From: an uncultured Porphyromonadaceae bacterium
GTDB lineage: Bacteria > Bacteroidota > Bacteroidia > Bacteroidales > Muribaculaceae
DNA: 5,363 bases
Assembly (NCBI GenBank): GCA_946183895.1
Contig: CAMHDX010000090.1
Location: forward strand, 1 to 5,363
Direction: 5' to 3'
Shown one piece after another: positions 1-5,349 of this stretch. The stretch's first letter is position 1. Each line of letters opens with the position of its first letter. The notes under the pieces are model-generated. The model worked only from the letters and a program-made list of their open reading frames with translations, was not told the DNA's origin and ran no database searches. Position numbers and translations under genes: made by a program.

Positions 1-75
1 CATCGCGGCAAACACTGCGGCGACGAATGCCATTAGCGCCACATATCCCCACTTGTCACGACTTGCCGTTTGCAT
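1..75 (-). CDS. N-terminal fragment of a probable membrane protein
   Basis: An ATG at 75 (minus strand) opens a frame that stays open for 25 codons to the window edge. It begins MQTASRDKWG and continues with about 15 mainly hydrophobic residues (YVALMAFVAAVF). A short polar or basic N-terminus followed by a hydrophobic stretch is what a first membrane helix looks like. The start lies inside the 3' end of the glycosyltransferase gene, with a 20-nt overlap in another frame, which suggests translational coupling within one operon. Partners of GtrB-like glycosyltransferases are often polytopic membrane proteins (flippases or glycosyltransferases that use polyprenyl-phosphate sugars), so such a role is plausible, but that is inference from context. 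The fragment is too short to assign a family, and the true start could differ. Confidence 0.5.
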   Translation of the reverse strand, partial: MQTASRDKWGYVALMAFVAAVFAAM

Positions 76-970
76 CGCGTGGCGTGGTGGAGGAACTGTT
101 GACAAAGTAGACCGGTCGACGCTTGGTCTCGTTGAAGATTTTGCCGACGTACTCGCCTATGATGCCCAGCGCCAGCAACTCCACTCCGCCCAAGAAGAGC
201 ATCACGACAATCAGCGTGGGGAAACCTTGAGCCGGATCGTTGTAGATGAGCGAGATAATCAATCCGCCCAGGATGGCGAGGCGCAGCGGGGCAGTGGTGA
301 ACGAGGTGAGCCCATCGCAGGCGAGCGCGAACAGCTGGCGCATCGAGTACTTTGACGTGCCGGCGACGCGCTCGGTCTTCTCGAATGTCACCTCACACTT
401 CTTGAAGCCAATCCAGTCGTACAAGCCCTTGGTGTAGCGTTGCTGCTCGCGCAGGGTGCACAGTGCGTCAACGCACTTGCGGTCCAGCAGCCTGAAGTCG
501 CCCACCTCGGGCATCACGTCAAACTGCGATGCCGCGCGCAGTAGCCGGTAGAACATCCGCGTCAACACGCGGCGCGGCCAGCTCTCCTGCGGGCGGTAGG
601 TGTAGCGCCCGTACACGTCGGCATAGCCATGCTGCCAGCGCTCTATCATCAGCGGAATCACGTCGGGCGGAAATTGCAGGTCGGCATCAACCTCAATCAC
701 ACAGTCGCCCTTGGCATAGTCCATGCCGGCGAGCATGGCGGCCTCCTTGCCGAAGTTGCGCGACAGGTCGACGTATTGCACGCGCGGATCGGCGGCGGCA
801 AGCTCCTTGATGATGTCGAGCGTGTCGTCGGTGCTGCCATCGTTAATCATCAGCACCTCCCAGTCGTAGTCGGGCTGAGACTGCATGAGGGCAGTCAGGC
901 TCGAGTGGCACTGCCGCAGCACCTCATGCTCGTTGTAGCACGGCACTATAATGGTTATCGTCTTTTTCAT
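56..970 (-). CDS. GtrB/DPM1-like family-2 glycosyltransferase, membrane-anchored
   Basis: This 304-aa protein probably transfers a sugar from a nucleotide donor to a polyprenyl phosphate on the cytoplasmic face of the inner membrane, supplying a lipid-linked sugar for surface-glycan modification. A GT-A catalytic domain fills residues 1-225. It has the family-2 start TIIVPCYNE (residues 6-14), NDGSTDDT (43-50), LSRNFGKEAAM (69-79), and the metal-binding DxD as DADLQFPPD (95-103). A hydrophobic C-terminal part follows (228-274), then the typical tail GEYVGKIFNETKRRPVYFV (272-290). These features match bacterial DPM1-like/GtrB enzymes; the sugar and acceptor cannot be read from sequence. The start at 970 is preferred over the in-frame ATG at 1111 because the family N-terminus begins there and the promoter lies between the two. 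The first membrane segment looks shortened (LIISLIYNDP, 237-246). The downstream gene overlaps the stop. Confidence 0.88.
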   Translation of the reverse strand: MKKTITIIVPCYNEHEVLRQCHSSLTALMQSQPDYDWEVLMINDGSTDDTLDIIKELAAADPRVQYVDLSRNFGKEAAMLAGMDYAKGDCVIEVDADLQFPPDVIPLMIERWQHGYADVYGRYTYRPQESWPRRVLTRMFYRLLRAASQFDVMPEVGDFRLLDRKCVDALCTLREQQRYTKGLYDWIGFKKCEVTFEKTERVAGTSKYSMRQLFALACDGLTSFTTAPLRLAILGGLIISLIYNDPAQGFPTLIVVMLFLGGVELLALGIIGEYVGKIFNETKRRPVYFVNSSSTTPRDANGKS

Positions 971-974
971 CTTG

Positions 975-1006
975 CAAATGTAGGACTTTTCCCGCGATTG
1001 ACCAAA
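975..1006 (-). promoter_or_regulatory. Bacteroidota-type promoter of the GtrB-like gene, almost leaderless
   Basis: Read on the minus strand, TTTG (1006-1003), a 20-nt spacer and TACATTTG (982-975) match the primary sigma factor consensus TTTG-N19-21-TAnnTTTG of Bacteroidota. The -7 box ends only 4 nt before the ATG at 970. With the usual distance from box to start site, transcription should begin within about 0-3 nt of the start codon. This also excludes the upstream ATG at 1111 as the normal translation start. Confidence 0.75.
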
Positions 1007-1071
1007 TATTGTTGTCGCTATTAATAGGTAAAAAACATTAATAATATGTAGAGTAAATCCTGAACTTTTTG

Positions 1072-1079
1072 TACCTTTG
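1072..1079 (+). promoter_or_regulatory. -7 box (TACCTTTG) of the CoA-transferase operon
   Basis: TACCTTTG matches the Bacteroidota -7 consensus TAnnTTTG exactly and lies in the AT-rich divergent gap. No clear TTTG is present 19-21 nt upstream (the sequence there is around TATGTAG, 1045-1051), so the -33 element is weak. The predicted transcription start is near 1083, giving a 5' UTR of about 44 nt before the ATG at 1127. The box lies about 66 nt upstream of the -33 element of the opposite promoter; the two point away from each other. Confidence 0.6.
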
Positions 1080-1088
1080 CACCCGCTA

Positions 1089-1130
1089 ATGAAAACTTGT
1101 AATTTTTTCACCTATAGAATTTCACAATGA
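1089..1130 (+). CDS. possible 13-codon upstream ORF
   Basis: An ATG 10 nt after the -7 box opens a short frame encoding MKTCNFFTYRISQ. Its TGA (1128-1130) overlaps the CoA-transferase ATG (1127-1129) in a classic ATGA junction. A ribosome finishing this peptide would be placed on the main start codon, which itself has no Shine-Dalgarno sequence. The overlap is seen directly; translation and a coupling role are inference. A 13-codon frame in AT-rich DNA can easily arise by chance. Confidence 0.3.
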   Translation: MKTCNFFTYRISQ

Positions 1131-2641
1131 GATATCCTGTTATGTCAGCCGAAGAGGCTGCTGAGATTGTGCAGAATGGTTGGAACATCGGTGTGTCGGG
1201 TTTCACGATTCCGGGCAACCCCAAGGTTGTGCCTGTCGCAATCGCCGCCAAAGCACGTCGCGAGCATGAGGCCGGACGTGAGTTCAAGATTAACCTGTTC
1301 TCGGGTGCGTCGACCAACGACCCCACCGACGGCGAGCTGTCGCGTGCCCATGCCATCAACTTCCGCGCGCCCTATCAGTCACTGGCCGAGTTGCGCAACC
1401 GCATCAACAAGGGCGAGTTGCACTACAACGACCGCCACTTGAGCGAAATGGCGCAGGAGTTCCGCTATGGCTTCTACGGCAAGATGGACGTCGCTATCAT
1501 TGAGGTGCAAAGCATTGACGATGACGGCAATCTGGTGCTCGGCACAGCCGTGGGCAACAGCCCCACATGGCTGCAGGTGGCTGAGCGTGTCATCATTGAG
1601 ATTAATGACCAGATTCCCGAGAGCATTCACGGTCTACACGACATCTACGTGCCCCTTGACCCGCCTCTGCGTCGCGAGATTCCCATCTATCGCGCCAGCG
1701 ACCGCGCCGGCACGCCCACTGCCCATGTCGACCCCACCAAGGTGGTCGCAGTGGTGCACACCAGCAAGCCGCTGGGCAAGAACGAGGCGTTCACGCCGGT
1801 CGATGAGGTGACCGCGCGCATCGGTCACAACGTGTGTGACTTCCTGGTCAACGAGATGAGGGTGGGACGCATGCCCAAGACCTTCCTGCCCATCCAGAGC
1901 GGTGTGGGCAACATCGCCAACGCCGTGCTCGACGCCCTCGAGGCGAGCACCGACATCCCCGCGTTCGAGATGTACACCGAGGTCGTGCAAGACAGCGTGC
2001 TGGGTCTGCTCAAGAGCGGACGTTGCAAGTTTGCCAGCACCTGCTCGATGACCTTCAGCCACGAGGCGATGATGGACTTCTTTGACAACATCGACACGTT
2101 GCATGACAAGCTGTTGATGCGCCCCAGCGAGATTAGCAACAATCCCGAGGTTATTCGCCGCATCGGTGTGATTTCGATGAACACCGCCATCGAGGCGGAC
2201 TTGTTCGGCAACATCAACAGTAGCCACGTGAGCGGCAGCCGCCTGATGAACGGCATCGGCGGTAGCGGTGACTTTACCCGCAACGCCTACACCAGCATCT
2301 TCCTGTGCCCGAGCATCAAGAAGGACGACTGCATCAGCACCATCGTGCCCATGGTGAGCCATGTGGACCACACGGTGCACAGCGTGGACATCATCGTCAC
2401 CGAGCAGGGCGTGGCCGACCTGCGCGGCAAGGACCCCAACCAGTGTGCCGAGGAGATCATCGAGAAGGCGGCGCACCCGGTCTATCGTCCGTTGCTGCGT
2501 GAGTACCTGCACCTGTGCAAGCAGGGTCACGTCAAACTCAACCCGGACCTCGCCTTGTCGTTCCATAGCGCGCTCGCCCACCATGGCGACATGCGCAAGA
2601 CCGACTACAGCGAGTTCTTCCATGCCGACGATCCCAGTTGA
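1127..2641 (+). CDS. acetyl-CoA hydrolase/transferase family succinate CoA-transferase
   Basis: This 504-aa class I CoA-transferase moves CoA between short-chain acids in the cytoplasm, most likely succinyl-CoA with acetate, or propionyl-CoA with succinate as in the succinate-propionate fermentation of gut Bacteroidales. Length and layout match the AarC/Cat1/ScpC (YgfH) group. The N-terminal half carries VSGFTIPGNPK (23-33) and GNSPTW (143-148). The second half has IQSGVGNIANAV (256-267), the catalytic glutamate in MYTEVVQDSV (Glu285), and the CoA-pocket glycine motif NGIGGSGDF (375-383). TEQGVADLRG (425-434) near the C-terminus is also typical. All key residues are present and the gene looks intact. 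It is the first gene of the operon, has no recognisable Shine-Dalgarno sequence, and its stop overlaps the next start. Acetate versus propionate specificity cannot be decided from sequence alone. Confidence 0.93.
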   Translation: MRYPVMSAEEAAEIVQNGWNIGVSGFTIPGNPKVVPVAIAAKARREHEAGREFKINLFSGASTNDPTDGELSRAHAINFRAPYQSLAELRNRINKGELHYNDRHLSEMAQEFRYGFYGKMDVAIIEVQSIDDDGNLVLGTAVGNSPTWLQVAERVIIEINDQIPESIHGLHDIYVPLDPPLRREIPIYRASDRAGTPTAHVDPTKVVAVVHTSKPLGKNEAFTPVDEVTARIGHNVCDFLVNEMRVGRMPKTFLPIQSGVGNIANAVLDALEASTDIPAFEMYTEVVQDSVLGLLKSGRCKFASTCSMTFSHEAMMDFFDNIDTLHDKLLMRPSEISNNPEVIRRIGVISMNTAIEADLFGNINSSHVSGSRLMNGIGGSGDFTRNAYTSIFLCPSIKKDDCISTIVPMVSHVDHTVHSVDIIVTEQGVADLRGKDPNQCAEEIIEKAAHPVYRPLLREYLHLCKQGHVKLNPDLALSFHSALAHHGDMRKTDYSEFFHADDPS

Positions 2642-3882
2642 CCTATCTGATTGAGACACTGGGTTGCAAGCTCAACTATAGCGAGAGCGCAACCATTGGC
2701 AAACGACTGCAAGAGGCGGGCTTCATGCCCGCCTCTGACGGCGTTGCGCCCGATGTTATCGTGGTGAACACCTGCTCGGTGACCGCGATGGCTGACCGCA
2801 AGTGCCGCAACCAGATTCGCCACCTCACGCGCCTGTACCCGGGCGCGCTGGTGGTGGTGACCGGCTGCTATGCCCAGCTCAAGAGCCGCGAGGTCGCCGC
2901 CCTTGAGGGTGTTGACATCGTGCTGGGCAGTGAGCAAAAGGGCGATCTGGTCAACTATGTGACGCGCTGGTTCAGCGACCGCCACAACACCGTTGAGGTT
3001 AGCCCGTTGCGTGAGATTCGCACGTTCGCTCCGTCTTGCGAGCGTGGCGAGCGCACGCGCTACTGGCTCAAGGTGCAGGATGGCTGCGACTACTTCTGCA
3101 CCTACTGCACCATTCCGCGAGCCCGCGGTCGCAGTCGCAGCGGCAGCATCGCCGACATCGTCGCTCAAGCACGCGAGGTGGCTGCCGCCGGCGGCAAGGA
3201 GATTGTGCTCACGGGCGTCAACATCGGCGACTTCGGCAAGAACACGGGTGAGCACTTTATTGACCTGTTGATGGCGCTTGACGGGGTGGAGGGCATTGAG
3301 CGTTATCGCATCTCCAGCCTGGAGCCGGACTTGCTGAGCGACGAGATTATTGACTTCGTCGCGGCGTCGCGCGCTTTCATGCCACACTTCCACCTGCCGC
3401 TGCAAAGTGGCAGCGACGCGGTGCTGCGCCTGATGCGGCGCCACTACGACGCGGCGTTGTTTGTCGATCGCGTGGAGCGTTGCCGTCGCGCGATGCCGCA
3501 CTGCTTTATCGGTGTGGACGTGATGGTGGGATGCCGTGGCGAGACGCCTGAGTGCTTCGTGGAGAGCTACAATCTGCTTGACGCGCTCGACGTGCAGCAC
3601 CTGCATGTGTTCCCCTACAGCGAGCGCCCGGGCACGGCGGCGCTATCCATCCCCTACGTGGTGGCTCAGCGCGACAAGACCGAGCGTGCTCACCGCATGA
3701 TTGAGCTGAGCGAGGCCAAGGAGGCGGAGTTCGCGGCACGCTACAGCGGCACCGAGCGCCCGGTCCTGTTCGAGGACCCGCATGGCGCCCCCACGATGAG
3801 CGGCTACACCGACAACTACATCCGTGTCACCCGCCCCACCGACCCCTCGCTACTCGACCATGTAGTTACCATCACCCTGTGA
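2638..3882 (+). CDS. mtaB: tRNA (t6A37-C2)-methylthiotransferase MtaB
   Basis: This 414-aa radical SAM methylthiotransferase converts N6-threonylcarbamoyladenosine at tRNA position 37 to its 2-methylthio form (ms2t6A), which supports decoding of ANN codons. The N-terminal UPF0004 domain has its three cluster cysteines in ETLGCKLN (Cys10), VNTCSVTAMADRKCR (Cys46) and VTGCYAQ (Cys77). The radical SAM CxxxCxxC is DGCDYFCTYC (Cys150, 154, 157). Further family motifs are LQSGSD (255-260), VFPYSERPGT (324-333), and a short C-terminal TRAM-like part with GYTDNYIRV (389-397). The usual VGFPGET loop reads VGCRGET (297-303). Translation must start at TTG 2638: MTYLIETLGCKLN aligns with the family N-terminus, and no ATG or GTG lies in frame close upstream. 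TTG and the preceding TGA overlap by 4 nt, suggesting translational coupling. MtaB rather than MiaB or RimO is favoured by length and motif wording. Confidence 0.93.
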   Translation: MTYLIETLGCKLNYSESATIGKRLQEAGFMPASDGVAPDVIVVNTCSVTAMADRKCRNQIRHLTRLYPGALVVVTGCYAQLKSREVAALEGVDIVLGSEQKGDLVNYVTRWFSDRHNTVEVSPLREIRTFAPSCERGERTRYWLKVQDGCDYFCTYCTIPRARGRSRSGSIADIVAQAREVAAAGGKEIVLTGVNIGDFGKNTGEHFIDLLMALDGVEGIERYRISSLEPDLLSDEIIDFVAASRAFMPHFHLPLQSGSDAVLRLMRRHYDAALFVDRVERCRRAMPHCFIGVDVMVGCRGETPECFVESYNLLDALDVQHLHVFPYSERPGTAALSIPYVVAQRDKTERAHRMIELSEAKEAEFAARYSGTERPVLFEDPHGAPTMSGYTDNYIRVTRPTDPSLLDHVVTITL

Positions 3883-3918
3883 CCCGCCTGTCCCCGACAC
3901 TCATTATTAATATAGGAG

Positions 3919-4944
3919 ATGAAGCGTATTGCTGTAATAATACTTAATTGGAACGGGACCGCGTTGCTGCGGCAGTACATGCCGTCGGTGGTGGAGAACA
4001 CTAACCCGGATATTGCCGATGTGATTGTAGCCGACAATGGCAGCACCGACGATAGCCGTGAGGTGCTGGCGAGCGAGTTTCCCGAGGCTGCTGTGCTTCC
4101 ACTTGATCGCAACTACGGCTTTGCCGAGGGCTACAACCGCGCGATAGCGATGACCAAGTATCCGGTGACGGTGCTGCTCAATAGCGACGTGCGTGTGCCC
4201 AAGGGGTGGCTGGAACCGCTTGCCGCCTACATGGACGCGCACCCCGACGTTGCCGCTGTGCAGCCCAAGGTGTTGCACGATGGTGAGCCTGATGACGCGC
4301 CGCGGTTTGAGTATGCCGGCGCAGCCGGTGGCTATCTGGATTGCCACGGCTTCCCCTATTGTCGCGGTCGCTTGTTTGACACTGTCGAGGCTGACGCCGG
4401 GCAGTATGACGGCGAGGCGAAGCCGTTGCTCTGGGCGAGCGGGGCATGCCTGGTGGTGCGCAGCAAGGCTTATCTGGCTGCCGGTGGTCTGGACACGCAG
4501 TTCTTTGCCCACATGGAGGAGATTGATCTGTGCTGGCGGCTGCGCCTGGCGGGCTACGGCGTGCACTACGTGCCGTCAAGCCATGTCTATCACCTGGGCG
4601 GAGGTAGCTTGCCGCAGGGCTCGCCACGCAAGACCTATCTCAACTTCCGCAACAATCTGCTCATGCTGCACAAGAACATTCCGCACAGTGAGCGCGGCCG
4701 GTTGCTCTTTGTCCGCCGCCTGTACGACACGTTGGCGTTGATGGTTGAGTTGCTCAAGGGCAACTGGGGCAATGTCGCCGCGATATGGCGCGCCCATCGC
4801 GACTTCCGCACCATGCGCCACGCCTACGATGACCTGCCCTCGCCGCCGGTCAACCTGCTACGCGAGGAGGCTACCGGCAGGCTGAATATCATTTGGCAGT
4901 ACTATGTGCGCCGTTGCACCACTTTTGACCGGTTGCCGTTGTAG
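3919..4944 (+). CDS. WbbL-like family-2 glycosyltransferase
   Basis: This 341-aa, mostly soluble GT-A enzyme probably adds a sugar (rhamnose or similar) to a lipid-linked or surface glycan at the cytoplasmic face of the membrane. The start is typical: VIILNWNGTALL (6-17), then VADNGSTDDS (37-46) and DRNYGFAEGYN (63-73). The metal-binding motif is LLNSDV (86-91). LWASGACLVVR (171-181) forms the acceptor-side strand, and HMEEIDLCWRLRLAGY (198-213) carries the likely catalytic acidic residues. YLNFRNNLLMLHKN (240-253) is characteristic of the WbbL/rhamnosyltransferase-like group. Only a weakly hydrophobic helix lies near 262-290, so peripheral membrane binding is likely. The ATG follows mtaB by 36 nt with no terminator between. 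AGGAG touches the ATG directly, too close to act as a normal Shine-Dalgarno sequence. Acceptor and sugar are unknown. Confidence 0.88.
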   Translation: MKRIAVIILNWNGTALLRQYMPSVVENTNPDIADVIVADNGSTDDSREVLASEFPEAAVLPLDRNYGFAEGYNRAIAMTKYPVTVLLNSDVRVPKGWLEPLAAYMDAHPDVAAVQPKVLHDGEPDDAPRFEYAGAAGGYLDCHGFPYCRGRLFDTVEADAGQYDGEAKPLLWASGACLVVRSKAYLAAGGLDTQFFAHMEEIDLCWRLRLAGYGVHYVPSSHVYHLGGGSLPQGSPRKTYLNFRNNLLMLHKNIPHSERGRLLFVRRLYDTLALMVELLKGNWGNVAAIWRAHRDFRTMRHAYDDLPSPPVNLLREEATGRLNIIWQYYVRRCTTFDRLPL

Positions 4945-5056
4945 CGCGTAGCGGCGCGGATGTTTGCCGCAGAGTGTGAACGAGTGTTAATTTTATGTTG
5001 TTTAGCAGCTGCAACTGTTAAATCCGTGTTAAACGTAAAAGATTTATGCTCCAAAA
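4945..5056. other. intergenic region after the glycosyltransferase, no gene seen
   Basis: The first 25 nt are GC-rich and can form a weak hairpin (GCGGC 4951-4955 with GCCGC 4966-4970), but no T-run follows, so it is a poor terminator. The sequence then turns sharply AT-rich. TGTTAA occurs three times (4985, 5016, 5027); the last two extend to TGTTAAA and are 11 bp apart, about one helical turn. GCAGCTGC (5005-5012) is an 8-bp palindrome. These may be regulatory for the promoter downstream, but no known operator is recognised. Confidence 0.4.
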
Positions 5057-5074
5057 TTATGTTTTATAACATAA
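5057..5074. repeat. 18-bp perfect inverted repeat over the -33 element, possible operator
   Basis: TTATGTT-TTAT-AACATAA is a perfect 7-bp inverted repeat with a 4-nt centre. It covers the likely -33 element (TATG, 5058-5061) and half the spacer of the promoter at 5082. This is a position where a dimeric regulator would block RNA polymerase. In AT-rich DNA such a palindrome may be accidental. The regulator, if any, is not in this window. Confidence 0.4.
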
Positions 5075-5089
5075 AATACTCTACCTTTG
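5058..5089 (+). promoter_or_regulatory. Bacteroidota-type promoter (TATG-N20-TACCTTTG)
   Basis: The -7 box TACCTTTG (5082-5089) is a perfect TAnnTTTG match. TATG (5058-5061), one mismatch from TTTG, lies at the ideal 20-nt spacing. The predicted start of transcription is near 5093. The box has the same eight bases as the CoA-transferase promoter. No long ORF starts downstream within the window, so the transcript begins with the structured tandem units. Confidence 0.65.
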
Positions 5090-5164
5090 CATCGGTTTTC
5101 ATGGTATTAGTTTTTAAGGTTAAGAAACCGAGAGTGCGTCGTGAGACGCATGGTTTCAATTTTT
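5090..5164 (+). repeat. tandem structured unit A with GUGA-loop hairpin
   Basis: The unit runs from CATCG (5090) to a TTTTT run (5160-5164) and directly abuts unit B. In order it has CATCG, ATGGTATTAG (5101-5110), GTTAAG (5119-5124), and a hairpin with outer stem GAAACC/GGTTTC (5124-5129, 5152-5157), internal loop GAGAG opposite T, inner stem TGCGTC/GACGCA (5135-5140, 5145-5150) and the GNRA loop GTGA. The trailing T-run could make it a weak terminator or attenuator. An ATG at 5101 opens a 24-codon basic frame that runs through the hairpin to 5175. No known RNA family is recognised. Confidence 0.6.
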
Positions 5165-5244
5165 CATCGTTTTAGGTTTATGTTAATGGTATTAGAAAGT
5201 TAATCAGTTAAGCAATCCCCGACGTGAGTCGTGGATTTTTTTTT
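5165..5244 (+). repeat. tandem structured unit B, degenerate copy of unit A
   Basis: It starts with CATCG exactly where unit A ends and repeats the order of landmarks: CATCG (5165-5169), ATGGTATTAG (5186-5195), GTTAAG (5207-5212), a GUGA-loop hairpin (5214-5237) and a T-run (5236-5244). Distances to the matching landmarks in unit A are 75, 85, 88 and 83 nt, so small insertions and deletions have accumulated. Hairpin stems are AATCC/GGATT and CGAC/GTCG against AAACC/GGTTT and CGTC/GACG in unit A, so each stem differs by a pair-preserving swap. Confidence 0.55.
5214..5244 (+). terminator. intrinsic terminator with GUGA tetraloop
   Basis: AATCC (5214-5218) pairs with GGATT (5233-5237) and CGAC (5220-5223) with GTCG (5228-5231), with one C-T mismatch between the stems and the stable GNRA loop GTGA (5224-5227). 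Nine T residues follow the last G-A of the stem (5236-5244). This is the strongest Rho-independent terminator in the window. It may also stop read-through from the mtaB-glycosyltransferase operon, which has no convincing terminator of its own. Confidence 0.75.
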
Positions 5245-5331
5245 GCCCCCATCCGTGCCTCAACGGCGCTGCCGCCTACCACTTTCTGAGGCGGTGAGGC
5301 ACTTTGACGTGGGGCGAGGTGCAGTTGCTGC
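5245..5331 (+). other. long imperfect stem-loop with alternative fold
   Basis: GTGCCTCA (5255-5262) pairs with TGAGGCAC (5295-5302), and CCGCCT (5272-5277) with AGGCGG (5289-5294), giving 14 base pairs with a 9-nt bulge on the left and an 11-nt loop. GCCCC (5245-5249) can close the whole with GGGGC (5311-5315). The bulge can instead form its own small hairpin, CGGC-GCT-GCCG (5264-5274), which competes with the inner stem. The function is unknown; it may be a leader structure of a gene beyond the right edge. Confidence 0.45.
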
Positions 5332-5349
5332 TTTTTTTGCCGTTTTTTT
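5321..5349 (+). terminator. weak terminator-like hairpin with two T-runs
   Basis: GCAG-TTG-CTGC (5321-5331) is a 4-bp hairpin directly followed by seven T residues (5332-5338). A second run of seven T residues stands at 5343-5349. The stem is short, so termination would be inefficient. Together with the large stem-loop upstream it could act as a second or conditional terminator. The last bases (CGAAAGGAAT) hold no start codon; nothing more can be said before the window ends. Confidence 0.35.

Larger units (their letters stand above)
5093..5244 (+). ncRNA. candidate structured small RNA or attenuated leader, about 150 nt
   Basis: A good promoter (-7 box at 5082-5089) and a good intrinsic terminator (5214-5244) enclose about 150 nt with two related hairpins and only very short ORFs: 24 codons at 5101-5175 and 7 codons at 5180-5203. 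This layout fits a small-RNA gene. It also fits a 5' leader whose terminator controls a gene beyond the window, since what follows 5244 is untranslated and structured. I do not recognise the RNA; it does not resemble tRNA, tmRNA, 6S or SRP RNA. The 5' end is predicted from the promoter alone. Confidence 0.5.

Noticed and set aside
971..1111. 47-residue N-terminal extension of the GtrB-like protein from ATG 1111
   Set aside because: The extension lies in AT-rich divergent promoter DNA, contains the promoter itself, and precedes the conserved family N-terminus.
1634..2659. 341-codon open frame on the minus strand opposite the CoA-transferase
   Set aside because: The plus-strand protein has complete family motifs. 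The antisense translation is rich in His, Val, Ala and Arg without motifs, which is typical of a mirror frame in GC-rich codons.
2605..3606. 333-codon open frame on the minus strand opposite mtaB
   Set aside because: Same reasoning: low-complexity His/Ala/Val/Arg composition, no family motif, and it lies wholly over a well-supported gene.
3902..3914. AT-rich stretch before the second glycosyltransferase as its own promoter
   Set aside because: No TAnnTTTG box and only 36 nt between the genes; co-transcription with mtaB is simpler.
3907..4566. 219-codon minus-strand frame opposite the second glycosyltransferase
   Set aside because: It mirrors the codon pattern of the real gene and has no recognisable domain.
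4951..4970. GCGGC/GCCGC hairpin as terminator of the operon
   Set aside because: Five base pairs, a 10-nt loop and no T-run after it.
4985..5033. TGTTAA motifs as a CRISPR-like or integration repeat
   Set aside because: Too short, unevenly spaced (31 and 11 nt), and without spacers or flanking genes of such systems.
4960..5175. 71-codon plus-strand frame
   Set aside because: Its first half covers the promoter, palindrome and AT-rich gap. Only the last 24 codons, starting after the predicted transcription start, are conceivable and are discussed separately.
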